Part shown: one piece after another, positions 1-8,054 of the stretch
Layout of the letters: each line of letters begins with the position of its first letter
Numbering within the stretch: position 1 is the stretch's first letter
Source: Sphingopyxis lindanitolerans
GTDB lineage: Bacteria > Pseudomonadota > Alphaproteobacteria > Sphingomonadales > Sphingomonadaceae
NCBI RefSeq assembly: GCF_002993885.1
Contig: NZ_CM009578.1
Location: forward strand, 1,181,251-1,245,250
Length of the DNA: 64,000 bases
Direction of reading: 5' to 3'
Notes under the pieces: generated by a model
Told to the model about the DNA's origin: nothing
Databases searched by the model: none
Seen by the model: only the letters and a program-made list of their open reading frames with translations
Made by a program: the position numbers and the translations under genes

Positions 1-777
1 ATCGAGGCCTCGCCGCTCGCACCGCGCGTCGGCTATGACGTGATGATCAACAGCGACGAGGAGACGGGCAGCCACGCTTCGGCGGCGCTGATCGCCGAAC
101 TTGCCAGGGGCAAAATCGCGGCTTTGACCTACGAACCTGCGCTTCCCGACGGCACGCTCGCGGGCGCAAGACCTGGCAGCGGCAACTTTTCGGTGCTGAT
201 TCACGGCCGTTCGGCGCACGCCGGTCGCAACCCCGAGGAGGGTCGCAACGCCCTCGTCGCCGCCGCCGATCTCGCGCTGCGCTTGAATGCACTTAAATCC
301 CTGGAATTAAAGGTTAATCCTGCCAAAATCGATGGTGGAGGCCCCAATAATGTCGTCCCCGATCAGGCGATCCTGCGCGTCAATATGCGCCCGATGACTC
401 CCGCCGCGATGACCGCCGCCGAAGTGGCGCTACGCGGCACTATCGCCAACATCCAGCGCGACCACGACGTTCACTGCCACCTCCACGGCGGCTTCAACCG
501 CCCGCCCAAGCCGCTCGACCCGGCGGCGACGCGCCTGTTCGAGCTGGTGCGCGACTGCGGCGCGGCGCTGGGCCTCAGCATCGGCTGGAACGCCACCGGC
601 GGCGTCTGCGACGGCAATAATATCGCGGCGTGCGGCGTGCCCGTCGTCGACACGATGGGCCCGCGCGGCGGCGCCATCCATTCATCGGACGAATTTCTGA
701 TCACCGACAGCCTCGCCGAGCGCGCGCGGCTGTCGGCGCTTACCATCGCGAGAATAGCGGAACGGGGGACTGTGTGA
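1..777 (+). CDS. M20-family metallohydrolase, 5' end cut off by the window
   Basis: The reading frame is open from base 1, so the N-terminus lies outside the window and 258 residues are visible. The SDEETGS motif near the start is the M20 catalytic-Glu/metal region. A central segment (GRSAHAGRNPEEGRNA) matches the lid/dimerisation domain, and the C-terminal GAIHSSDEF supplies the last His ligand. Family members hydrolyse N-acyl or carboxypeptidase-type amide bonds. The gene overlaps astA by 4 bp (GTGA), so it belongs to the arginine succinyltransferase operon and may act on a succinylated or related intermediate; that role is inferred. Confidence 0.85.
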   Translation: MEASPLAPRVGYDVMINSDEETGSHASAALIAELARGKIAALTYEPALPDGTLAGARPGSGNFSVLIHGRSAHAGRNPEEGRNALVAAADLALRLNALKSLELKVNPAKIDGGGPNNVVPDQAILRVNMRPMTPAAMTAAEVALRGTIANIQRDHDVHCHLHGGFNRPPKPLDPAATRLFELVRDCGAALGLSIGWNATGGVCDGNNIAACGVPVVDTMGPRGGAIHSSDEFLITDSLAERARLSALTIARIAERGTV

Positions 778-1787
778 ACTATGTGATCCGGGCGGCCACA
801 CCGGGCGATCTGCAAAGCATCTATGAAATGGCGAAGCTGACCGGCGGCGGCTTCACCAACCTGCCCCCCGACCGGCAGGCACTGCGCGCCAAGCTCGAAC
901 GCGCCGAAGCCGGTTTCGCATCGGACAGGGAATATCCGGGCGACGATCTGTATCTGATGGTGCTGGAGGATCTGGACAGCGGTGAGGTGCGCGGCACCTG
1001 CCAGATTTTCGGGCAGGTCGGCCAGCGCTGGCCCTTCTACAGCTATCGCATCGGCACCGACAGCAAGCATAGCGAGCAATTGGACCGCACCTTCCACGCG
1101 CAGGTGCTGATGCTCAGCAACGACCTCAACGGCGCGAGCGAGGTCGGCGGATTGTTCCTGCACCCCGCGGCGCGCGCCGGCGGGCTCGGGCTGCTGCTCG
1201 CGCGATCGCGCTACCTGTTCATCGCGCGCCACCGCGCACGCTTCGGCGACCGCATCCTCGCCGAACTGCGCGGGGTGATCGACGAAGCCGGGGGCTCGCC
1301 CTTCTGGGACGGGGTAGCGGGCAAATTCTTCGGGATGAATTTCCAGGAGGCCGACCAGTTCAACGCGGTCCACGGCAACCAGTTCATCGCCGACCTGATG
1401 CCCAAGCACCCCGTCTATATCGCGATGCTGCCCGACACCGCGCGCGCGGTGATCGGCATCCCGCATCCCACCGGACGCGCCGCGATGCGGATGCTCGAAA
1501 ATGAGGGCTTCGCCTTCGAAAATTATGTCGACATCTTCGATGGCGGCCCGACGATGACCGCACGCACCGACCAGGTCGCAAGCATCCGCGACGCCAGGCA
1601 GGTCGAGGTGACGGCGATCGGCGATGGTGGAGACGGGGGCGGCGCGGACGCGCTGATCGCGACCGGGCGGCTTGCCGATTTCCGCTGCTGTTTCGGCCGC
1701 ATGGGCGAAGGCGGCGCGATCGATGCCGAGGCGGCGCGGATATTGGGCGTCGGTGTCGGCGACGAAATAAGCTGGATCGGGCGCTGA
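774..1787 (+). CDS. astA: arginine N-succinyltransferase
   Basis: The 337-residue product matches the usual AstA length of about 340. It transfers succinyl from succinyl-CoA to arginine, the first step of the AST arginine-degradation pathway. Recognisable AstA stretches include LTGGGFTNLP near the N-terminus, GLFLHPAARAGGLGLLLARS in the middle, and EGFAFENYVDIFDGGPT near the C-terminus. The start is GTG at 774, overlapping the upstream stop by 4 bp; the frame is open further upstream but no better start exists. The stop is one base before astB, which fits translational coupling. Confidence 0.93.
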   Translation: MNYVIRAATPGDLQSIYEMAKLTGGGFTNLPPDRQALRAKLERAEAGFASDREYPGDDLYLMVLEDLDSGEVRGTCQIFGQVGQRWPFYSYRIGTDSKHSEQLDRTFHAQVLMLSNDLNGASEVGGLFLHPAARAGGLGLLLARSRYLFIARHRARFGDRILAELRGVIDEAGGSPFWDGVAGKFFGMNFQEADQFNAVHGNQFIADLMPKHPVYIAMLPDTARAVIGIPHPTGRAAMRMLENEGFAFENYVDIFDGGPTMTARTDQVASIRDARQVEVTAIGDGGDGGGADALIATGRLADFRCCFGRMGEGGAIDAEAARILGVGVGDEISWIGR

Positions 1788-1788
1788 C

Positions 1789-3039
1789 ATGCTCACCGAA
1801 ATCAATTTCGACGGCATCATCGGACCGACGCATAATTATGCCGGGCTCAGCCGCGGCAATATCGCATCGGCAAGCAATGCCGGCGGCGTATCGCAGCCGC
1901 GCGCCGCGGCGTTGCAGGGCATCGAAAAGATGTGCCACACGATCGCGCTCGGCCTGCCCCAAGGTCTGTTCATGCCGCTGGATCGCCCCGACGCGCCGTG
2001 GCTCGAAACGCTTGGCACCTCGCTCGAAGGCGCCGAGCCGCATCTGCGCGCACAGGCCTGGTCGGCGTCGTCGATGTGGGCCGCGAACGCCGCGACCGTG
2101 TCGCCCGCACCCGACAGCGACGACGGCAAATGCCACCTGACCGTCGCCAACCTCGTCACCATGCCGCATCGCAGCCATGAATGGCCGGGGACGCTTGCGC
2201 AGCTTCGCCTTGCCTTCGCCGATCCCGCCTTTGCCGTCCACGGCCCGGTCCCCGCCCCCTTTGGCGACGAGGGCGCGGCGAACCATATGCGCCTGTGCGA
2301 CGGGCACGGCTCGCCGGGGGTCGAGATCTTCGTCTATGGATTGGGCGGCGGCCGCTTCCCGGCGCGCCAGCATCTCGACGCATCGAAGGCGATCGCGCGC
2401 AAGCATCGGCTCGACCCCGCCCGCACCCTCTTCATCCGCCAGTCGGACACCGCGATTCAGGGCGGCGCTTTCCACAATGATGTCGTCGCGGTGGCGAACG
2501 AGCGGGTGTTGTTCACGCACGAAACCGCGTTCGAGGATCGCGAAGGCGCCCACGCGCAAATCCGCGCCGCCTTCCCCGAAGTCGAGATCGTCGAAGTGCC
2601 CGCGAGCGCGGTCAGCCTGCCCGAAGCGATCAAATCCTATCTGTTCAACGCCCAGCTCGTCAGCCTGCCCGATGGCGATGGCATGGGGCTGGTGCTGCCG
2701 ACCGAGGCGCGCGACACGAGGCCGGTCTGGGACTGGCTCGAGGCGCATGTCGCGGGCAACGGGCCGATCCGCCGCCTGCTGCCCGTCGACGTCCGCCAGT
2801 CGATGGCGAACGGCGGCGGCCCCGCCTGCCTGCGCCTGCGCGTGGTCGCCGATCCGGCGCGCATCGATTCGCGTTTCCTCGCCGACGCGGCGAAGCTCGA
2901 CCGCATCGCCGAGGTCGTGACGCGGCACTGGCCCGAGGCGATTGCGCCCGGCGACCTGGCTTCGTCGGCGCTCACCGCCGAGGTGCGCAGCGCGCGCGCG
3001 GCGTTGCTGGGCGCGCTCGACCTCGCCGAACTGGCCTGA
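1789..3039 (+). CDS. astB: N-succinylarginine dihydrolase
   Basis: The 416-residue cytosolic enzyme converts N2-succinylarginine to succinylornithine, ammonia and CO2, the second AST step. The sequence shows the family start NFDGIIGPTHNYAGLS and the expected catalytic triad contexts: Glu161 in DEGAANH, His229 in AFHNDV and Cys347 in GGGPACLR. It is slightly shorter than the E. coli enzyme. It follows astA by one base. The later steps (astC, astD, astE) are not in the window and probably lie upstream. Confidence 0.95.
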   Translation: MLTEINFDGIIGPTHNYAGLSRGNIASASNAGGVSQPRAAALQGIEKMCHTIALGLPQGLFMPLDRPDAPWLETLGTSLEGAEPHLRAQAWSASSMWAANAATVSPAPDSDDGKCHLTVANLVTMPHRSHEWPGTLAQLRLAFADPAFAVHGPVPAPFGDEGAANHMRLCDGHGSPGVEIFVYGLGGGRFPARQHLDASKAIARKHRLDPARTLFIRQSDTAIQGGAFHNDVVAVANERVLFTHETAFEDREGAHAQIRAAFPEVEIVEVPASAVSLPEAIKSYLFNAQLVSLPDGDGMGLVLPTEARDTRPVWDWLEAHVAGNGPIRRLLPVDVRQSMANGGGPACLRLRVVADPARIDSRFLADAAKLDRIAEVVTRHWPEAIAPGDLASSALTAEVRSARAALLGALDLAELA

Positions 3040-3046
3040 TCGTCGG

Positions 3047-3712
3047 GTGAAAATCCGCGAACTGATCGACACCGCCGCGGTTCCGGGTGGCGAGACGCTG
3101 CGCCTGTTCCGGCGCGGCGACGACTATATCATCGCGATCGGCGGCAATGAGCTGATGAACAGCCGGATGAGCGGGTCCGAGGAAGCGCTCGCGGTGATGA
3201 GCTGCGACCGGCTGCGCAGCCCCAATGCCGCGCATTTACTGATCGGCGGCTATGGCATGGGCTTTACGCTGCGCGCGGCGCTGGCGATGCTGGGGCCGGA
3301 AGCGAAAATCACCGTCGCCGAACTGGTTCCGGCGATCGTCGATTGGGCGCGCGGCCCGATGGCCCAGCTTGCGGCAGGCTGCCTCGACGACCCGCGCGTC
3401 GATCTGGTCATGGGCGACGTCGGCGCGGCGATCGCGGCGGCGCCCGGCCGCTATGACGCGATCCTGCTCGACGTCGACAATGGCCCCGACGGGCTGACCC
3501 ACCCGGCGAACGACCGCCTCTATTCGCCCGCCGGCCTGGCGGTGGCCAAGGCGGCGCTGCGGCCCGGCGGGATATTGGCGATCTGGTCGGCCGCGCCCGA
3601 TGCCCGCTTCGCGCGGCGGCTCGCGGCAGCGGGCTTTCGGGTGGAAGAGGTCGGCGTGCGCGCCCGCGCGGGCGGCAAGGGCGCACGCCACGTCATCTGG
3701 TTCGCACGATAA
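3047..3712 (+). CDS. spermidine-synthase-like protein (Rossmann methyltransferase fold)
   Basis: The 221-residue product starts at GTG, 7 bases after the astB stop. It has the spermidine/spermine synthase core: GGYGMG at residues 67-72, an acidic residue after the second strand (Glu92 in AELVP), and LLDVDNGP around residue 142. It is shorter than true spermidine synthases (about 280 residues), so the N-terminal sheet is reduced. Placement at the end of the ast operon suggests a link to arginine or polyamine metabolism, but the reaction cannot be assigned from sequence alone. Confidence 0.75.
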   Translation: MKIRELIDTAAVPGGETLRLFRRGDDYIIAIGGNELMNSRMSGSEEALAVMSCDRLRSPNAAHLLIGGYGMGFTLRAALAMLGPEAKITVAELVPAIVDWARGPMAQLAAGCLDDPRVDLVMGDVGAAIAAAPGRYDAILLDVDNGPDGLTHPANDRLYSPAGLAVAKAALRPGGILAIWSAAPDARFARRLAAAGFRVEEVGVRARAGGKGARHVIWFAR

Positions 3713-3733
3713 GGCCGCGCGCTTGGGTACCCG

Positions 3734-4195
3734 CTAAAGCGGCAATTCGGTGGTCGCCTTGATTTCGGACAAGGCAACGGTCGAGTTGATTTCCTGAACC
3801 CCCGGCAATTTGCTGAGCTGGTCGAAGAAGAAGCGCTCATAGGCGTCGATGTCCTTCGCCACGATACGTAGCATGAAGTCGGTCGTGCCCATCAGCACAT
3901 AGGCGTCGAGCACCTCGGGAAAGCCACGGATCGCGGCGCTGAATTCGTCGAGATTGGCGCGGCCGTGCGCGTTGAGCTTCACCTGCGCGAAGACATGCGC
4001 GTTGAGCCCCACCCGGCGCCGGTCGATCAGCGCGACACGCTTGCGGATGAAGCCGTCACGCTCGAGCCGGTCGATGCGGCGCCAGCAGGGCGACACCGAC
4101 AGGCCGACGCGCTCGGCGATCTCGGCGGTCGTCTGGCTCGCGTCGCGCTGCATCTCGCGGAGGATTTTTATCTCGAATGGATCAAGGTCGGTCAT
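3734..4195 (-). CDS. Lrp/AsnC-family transcriptional regulator
   Basis: The 153-residue product has an N-terminal winged helix-turn-helix (DPFEIKILREMQ, then TAEIAERVGLSVSPCWRRI) and a C-terminal RAM/ACT-like effector domain. I chose the ATG at 4193-4195, giving MTDLDPFEIK, the usual Lrp length; an upstream extension adds non-homologous residues. It is divergent from the Leu/Phe-type dehydrogenase at 4319 across a 123-base AT-rich gap, the classic arrangement for a Lrp-type activator of an amino-acid dehydrogenase. Confidence 0.92.
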   Translation of the reverse strand: MTDLDPFEIKILREMQRDASQTTAEIAERVGLSVSPCWRRIDRLERDGFIRKRVALIDRRRVGLNAHVFAQVKLNAHGRANLDEFSAAIRGFPEVLDAYVLMGTTDFMLRIVAKDIDAYERFFFDQLSKLPGVQEINSTVALSEIKATTELPL

Positions 4196-4318
4196 TTGTT
4201 CTCCATATGGCAAATATACAGGAATAAATATCCCAAATTTCGCCATTCCTCCTCGAAACACGACCGAGATTGCCCGCAGCAACCATGCCATATTGCCCCC
4301 TCATCAGAGGAGAGATTG
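4196..4318. promoter_or_regulatory. divergent promoter region between lrp-type regulator and dehydrogenase
   Basis: This 123-base gap is much more AT-rich than its neighbours, especially 4198-4250, which carries runs such as GCAAATATACAGG and GGAATAAATATCC. A purine-rich ribosome binding site (AGAGGAGA) lies just upstream of the ATG at 4319. Lrp-family proteins usually bind such AT-rich degenerate repeats in their divergent regions. No exact operator could be defined. Confidence 0.5.
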
Positions 4319-5371
4319 ATGGTTGCCCGCCCCACCCGCCTGGCCCCGCCGGTCGAATGCGTCCGCCTTCACGACCCCGAAAGCGGTCTCGACGGCGTGA
4401 TCGCGATTCACTCGACGACGCTCGGCCCGGGCGCGGGAGGCTGCCGGTTCTGGGCCTATCCCGGCATCGACGAAGCGCTCGCCGACGCGCTGCGGCTGGC
4501 GGAAGGGATGAGCTACAAGAATGCGCTCGCCGGCCTGCCGCTAGGCGGCGCCAAGGCGGTGCTGCGAAAGCCCGAGGGCGCTTTCGATCGCGCGAAACTG
4601 TTCCGCGCCTTCGGCCGCGCGGTCGAGCAGCTTGGCGGCGCTTATGTGACCGCCGAGGATGTCGGGACGTCGGTCGCCGACATGCAGGAGGTGGCGCGCA
4701 CGACGCGCCATGTCGCGGGACTTCCGCCCGCCGCAGGCCGCGCCGGGGGCGACCCGTCGCCATGGACCGCGCGCGGCGTTTTCGAATCGATGCGGGCGGC
4801 GGCGCGCTTCGCGCTCGACACCGATCTCGCCGGCCTGACCGTCGCGGTGCAGGGAACGGGGAATGTCGGCGCTGACCTCTGCCGCCACCTCGCCGACGCC
4901 GGGGCGCGGCTGGTGATCGCCGACCCGAACCCGGCACGCCGCGACCGGCTTCGCGCCATCCTCGGCGCCGAAGTCGTCGATGTTGGCGAGATTGCGTCGG
5001 CGCGGGCGGAAATCTTTGCCCCCTGCGCGCTCGGCGGCGCGCTGAACCGCGACAGCGTCCGCGCGATGAAGGCAAAGCTCGTCTGCGGCGCGGCGAACAA
5101 CCAGCTCGCCTCGCCCGAGGTCGCCGACATGCTGCGCGACCGCGGCATCGCCTATGCGCCCGACTATGTCGTCAACGCGGGCGGAATCATCAGCGTCTCG
5201 GCCGAATATCTGGGCGAGAATGAAAGCGACGTCGAAGCCCGCGTTGCACAGATCGCGCCGCGCGTCACCGCGCTGCTCGACCGCGCCGCGCGCGAGGGGC
5301 GCTCGCCCGCTCTGGTCGCCGACGACATGGCCGAAGCGGTCATCGCCGGCGGCGAGCGGGTTGCCGCCTGA
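4319..5371 (+). CDS. Glu/Leu/Phe/Val-family (leucine/phenylalanine-type) dehydrogenase
   Basis: The 350-residue product oxidatively deaminates a hydrophobic amino acid with NAD. The glycine-rich LGPGAGGCRF, the two active-site lysines (Lys67 in MSYKNAL, Lys79 in GGAKA) and the catalytic Asp114 in TAEDVGTS are present, followed by the dinucleotide motif QGTGNVG. The length and the TLGPGAGG context fit Leu/Phe dehydrogenases better than glutamate dehydrogenase. The ATG follows a strong AGAGGAGA site. The stop overlaps the next start by one base. Confidence 0.92.
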   Translation: MVARPTRLAPPVECVRLHDPESGLDGVIAIHSTTLGPGAGGCRFWAYPGIDEALADALRLAEGMSYKNALAGLPLGGAKAVLRKPEGAFDRAKLFRAFGRAVEQLGGAYVTAEDVGTSVADMQEVARTTRHVAGLPPAAGRAGGDPSPWTARGVFESMRAAARFALDTDLAGLTVAVQGTGNVGADLCRHLADAGARLVIADPNPARRDRLRAILGAEVVDVGEIASARAEIFAPCALGGALNRDSVRAMKAKLVCGAANNQLASPEVADMLRDRGIAYAPDYVVNAGGIISVSAEYLGENESDVEARVAQIAPRVTALLDRAAREGRSPALVADDMAEAVIAGGERVAA

Positions 5372-5613
5372 TGCACTGTTTCCGGATCGCCGCGATTCCC
5401 GATCCGCAATCGCTTCCCCGCATCCTCGGCTTCTTCGCGCAGCGCGCGATCATCCCGTCGACGATGCGGATGCGCCATCTGCGCCAGCATATGCACATCG
5501 AGGTGGCGGTCGCCGGTCTCGACCCGGCGCACGCGGCTATTCTTGCCGCCAAGCTCGGCGAGATGTTCGCGGTGATCGAGGTCGGTGAGAGAAGCCTATC
5601 GATTCGTCGATAG
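5371..5613 (+). CDS. small ACT-domain protein
   Basis: This 80-residue protein is essentially one ACT-like beta-alpha-beta-beta-alpha-beta unit: the CFRIAAIPDPQSLPRILGFF segment, then HIEVAVAGLDPAH and a final strand around VIEV. It resembles the small IlvM-type ACT regulators. The ATG overlaps the dehydrogenase stop by one base (TGATG-type coupling), suggesting a subunit or allosteric partner for that enzyme or for amino-acid sensing. The function is not established by sequence. Confidence 0.65.
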   Translation: MHCFRIAAIPDPQSLPRILGFFAQRAIIPSTMRMRHLRQHMHIEVAVAGLDPAHAAILAAKLGEMFAVIEVGERSLSIRR

Positions 5614-5745
5614 GCCATGCCTATACCGTCGCCAAAGGCTATGAAGAAGCGCTGGCGCGGGAATCCACGCGCGCCGATGACGGGCTGTTGGATTCGCTGA
5701 TGAGCCTGCGCAGCTGGACTTTTGCGGGAAGAACGGGAGAAGCGC
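5614..5745 (+). other. gap with a possible coding remnant upstream of the D-aminoacylase-like gene
   Basis: These 132 bases are GC-rich like coding DNA. In frame 3 they read as an open stretch containing AYTVAKGYEEALARESTRAD and later SLMSLRSWTFAGRTGEA, with a stop at 5586-5588 upstream and no usable start. The composition looks protein-like, so it may be a decayed gene end or a frameshifted tail. It also carries the GGGAGA ribosome binding site for the gene at 5746. Confidence 0.3.
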
Positions 5746-7431
5746 ATGGCATTCGGTCGGACTTTCCCTCTCGCCCTGATGCTGCTCGCCGGCGCGGCTC
5801 CCGCTTCCGCGGCCGAGCCCGCCTATGATGTCGTGATCCGCGGGGGCACGGTTTACGATGGCTCGGGCAAGGCGCCCATCGTCGGCGACGTCGCGATTCG
5901 GGGCGACCGCATTGTCGCGGTCGGCAAGGTCGTCGGCAAGGGGCGGACCGAAGTCGCGGCCAAGGGCCTGGCGGTCGCGCCGGGCTTTATCAACATGCTG
6001 AGCTGGGCGACCGAATCGCTGATCGCCGACCCGCGCAGCCAGAGCGACATCCGTCAGGGCGTGACGCTGGAGGTGATGGGCGAAGGCTGGTCGATGGGAC
6101 CGCTGAACGCGACGATGAAGCGCCAGGAAACCGAGCGTCAGGGTGACATCAAATACCCGATCGCATGGACCAGCCTCGGCGACTATTTCACCTATCTGGA
6201 AAAGCGCGGCATCTCGACCAACATCGCGAGCTTCGTCGGCGCCGCGACGGTGCGCGTCCACGAACTCGGCGAAGGCGACGTCGATCCGAACCCCGAGCAG
6301 CTCGGCCGCATGAAACTGCTCGTCCGGCAGACGATGAACGAGGGCGCGCTCGGCATCGGCAGTTCGCTCATCTATGCCCCCGGCTCCTATGCCGAAACCC
6401 CCGAGCTGGTCGCGCTGATGAGCGAAGCGGGGAAATGCGGCGGCATGTATATCAGCCATATGCGATCGGAGGGCGACCGGATCGGGCAAGCCGTTGACGA
6501 ACTGATCGAGATTGCGCGCAAATCGGGCGCGCCCGCCGAAATCTATCACCTCAAGATGGCGGGGCGCGATAATTGGAGCAAGCTCGATGCCATTGTGAAG
6601 AAGATCGAGGACGCGCGCGCGCAAGGTCTGCGGATCACCGCCGATATGTACACCTATACCGCCGGCGCAACCGGGCTCGACGCCGCGATGCCGACCTGGG
6701 TGCAGGCCGGCGGGCTGGAGGCCTGGATCGAACGGCTGAAAGACCCCGCGATCCGCGCGCGCGTCGCCGCCGAAATGCAGAAGCCCGGCAGCGATTGGGA
6801 AAATCTCTATCTTGGCGCGGGCGCCGACAAGATGATCCTTTCGGGCTTCAAGAATGACGCGCTCAAGTCGCTGACCGGCAAGACGCTCGCCGAGGTCGCG
6901 GCGATACGCGGCAAAAGTCCCGAGGAAACCGCGATGGACCTCGTCGTCGAGGATGGCTCGCGCGTCGGCACCATCTATTTCCTGATGTCCGAGGACAATG
7001 TCCGTAAGCAGATCCGACTGCCGTGGATGAGCTTTGGTTCGGACGCCGAATCGCAGGCGCCCGAAGGCGTGTTCCTGAAATCGAGCACGCATCCGCGCGC
7101 TTACGGCAATGTCGCGCGCCTGCTCGGCCGCTATGTCCGCGACGAAAAGCTGATCCCGCTGGCAGAAGCGGTGCGCCGCCTCACCTCGCTTCCCGCGACG
7201 AACCTCGGTCTTGCCGGACGCGGGGCGCTGAAACCCGGCTATTATGCCGATGTCGTGGTGTTCGACCCCGCGACGATCGTCGACCGCGCGACCTTCGAGC
7301 AGCCGCAGCAATATTCGGTCGGGATGCGCGACGTCTATGTGAACGGCGTCGCGGTGCTCAAGGATGGCGAGCATAGCGGCGCGACGCCTGGACGCGCGGT
7401 GCGCGGCCCGGCGTGGAACCACTGCCCCTGA
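5746..7431 (+). CDS. secreted amidohydrolase, N-acyl-D-amino-acid deacylase family
   Basis: The 561-residue product begins with a cleavable signal peptide (residues 1-23, ending PASAA), so it acts outside the cytoplasm. The amidohydrolase fold is clear: an N-terminal beta-sandwich with YDVVIRGGTVYDGSG, then the barrel with His238 (ISHMRSEG), His268 (IYHLKMAG) and Asp433 (FGSDAES), and a C-terminal sandwich. The HxH pair normally found after strand 1 is replaced by Met84-Leu-Ser86 (GFINMLSW), and Glu113 sits where the D-aminoacylase zinc-bridging Cys is expected. The ATG at 5746 follows GGGAGA. Substrate unknown. Confidence 0.85.
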   Translation: MAFGRTFPLALMLLAGAAPASAAEPAYDVVIRGGTVYDGSGKAPIVGDVAIRGDRIVAVGKVVGKGRTEVAAKGLAVAPGFINMLSWATESLIADPRSQSDIRQGVTLEVMGEGWSMGPLNATMKRQETERQGDIKYPIAWTSLGDYFTYLEKRGISTNIASFVGAATVRVHELGEGDVDPNPEQLGRMKLLVRQTMNEGALGIGSSLIYAPGSYAETPELVALMSEAGKCGGMYISHMRSEGDRIGQAVDELIEIARKSGAPAEIYHLKMAGRDNWSKLDAIVKKIEDARAQGLRITADMYTYTAGATGLDAAMPTWVQAGGLEAWIERLKDPAIRARVAAEMQKPGSDWENLYLGAGADKMILSGFKNDALKSLTGKTLAEVAAIRGKSPEETAMDLVVEDGSRVGTIYFLMSEDNVRKQIRLPWMSFGSDAESQAPEGVFLKSSTHPRAYGNVARLLGRYVRDEKLIPLAEAVRRLTSLPATNLGLAGRGALKPGYYADVVVFDPATIVDRATFEQPQQYSVGMRDVYVNGVAVLKDGEHSGATPGRAVRGPAWNHCP

Positions 7432-7437
7432 TCGCAA

Positions 7438-7896
7438 TCAGGCGGGCGTATTAACCCCGCGCAGCAAATGCCGACTGAGGTCGCCGGTCAGCGTCAGCGC
7501 CATTTCGCGGTGCGTGAAATACCAACCGCCCGTGCCCTTCGCGAAGCGGTCGGCATAGCTTGCCTCGGCGATCGGCTGGAGCGGGAAGTCGTCGGCGGCC
7601 TGAAAGATGATCGCGCTGCACCGTGCGGCCGCGCGATCGTCGCCATCGGATTCGATGATCAGATTGCCGCTATGGTGGCGGGTGAGCGGGCGGGCTTCTG
7701 GCCCGTGCAGCCGCACGAACCCGCGCATCAGCGCCGCAACCGCCGCCCCGTCGTTAATGATGCGCCGGCCGGTCGCGGTATAGAGGATTTCCGCCCGGTC
7801 GAACAGCGCCCCCGCGGCATCGAACCCCGCTTCATCCACAAGGAGGAAATAGAGGTTGATGAGCCGCTGGATTGCGAAATAATCGTCGGCGGTCAA
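7438..7896 (-). CDS. NTF2/SnoaL-like protein; 5' end probably frameshifted
   Basis: The 152-residue frame has the SnoaL/NTF2-like layout: an N-terminal helix (YFAIQRLINLYFLLVDEAGF), a short LYTATG segment, and later strands with RHHSGNLII and YADRF. Such proteins are isomerases, dehydratases or ligand binders. The only in-frame start is TTG at 7894-7896. A better start, ATG at 7926-7928 with GGGAGG upstream, opens another frame that ends after 11 codons and overlaps the TTG. The gene therefore looks frameshifted or coupled to a leader peptide. It is divergent from the similar gene at 8055. Confidence 0.6.
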   Translation of the reverse strand: MTADDYFAIQRLINLYFLLVDEAGFDAAGALFDRAEILYTATGRRIINDGAAVAALMRGFVRLHGPEARPLTRHHSGNLIIESDGDDRAAARCSAIIFQAADDFPLQPIAEASYADRFAKGTGGWYFTHREMALTLTGDLSRHLLRGVNTPA

Positions 7897-7928
7897 AGAA
7901 CGAACCCAGGCGCCAGCTCATAACGCAT

Positions 7929-8054
7929 TGCAGCCTCCCAATCGCGATCCCATGCCGGTATATTTTACGCAAATCATGCCATTATAGCAATATATAATTG
8001 CATTTGCGGAATGATAATGACATGGATTCTCCTGTTCCGTGATCGAGAGGCCCT
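7929..8054. promoter_or_regulatory. divergent AT-rich promoter region with TACGCA motif
   Basis: The gap between the two NTF2-like genes is AT-rich and contains TTACGCAAATCATG at 7965-7978 and a related ATTTGCGGAATGATAATG stretch further right. The TACGCA core recurs in the other promoter gaps of the island at about 12.6, 14.3, 22.8 and 24.2 kb. The site GGGAGG at about 7934-7940 (minus strand) serves the ATG at 7926-7928. Confidence 0.5.

Noticed and set aside
471..1820. A 449-residue open frame on the minus strand opposite the M20 hydrolase and astA
   Set aside because: It lacks family motifs and has the Ala/Arg/Gly-biased composition of the antisense of GC-rich coding DNA; astA on the plus strand is certain.
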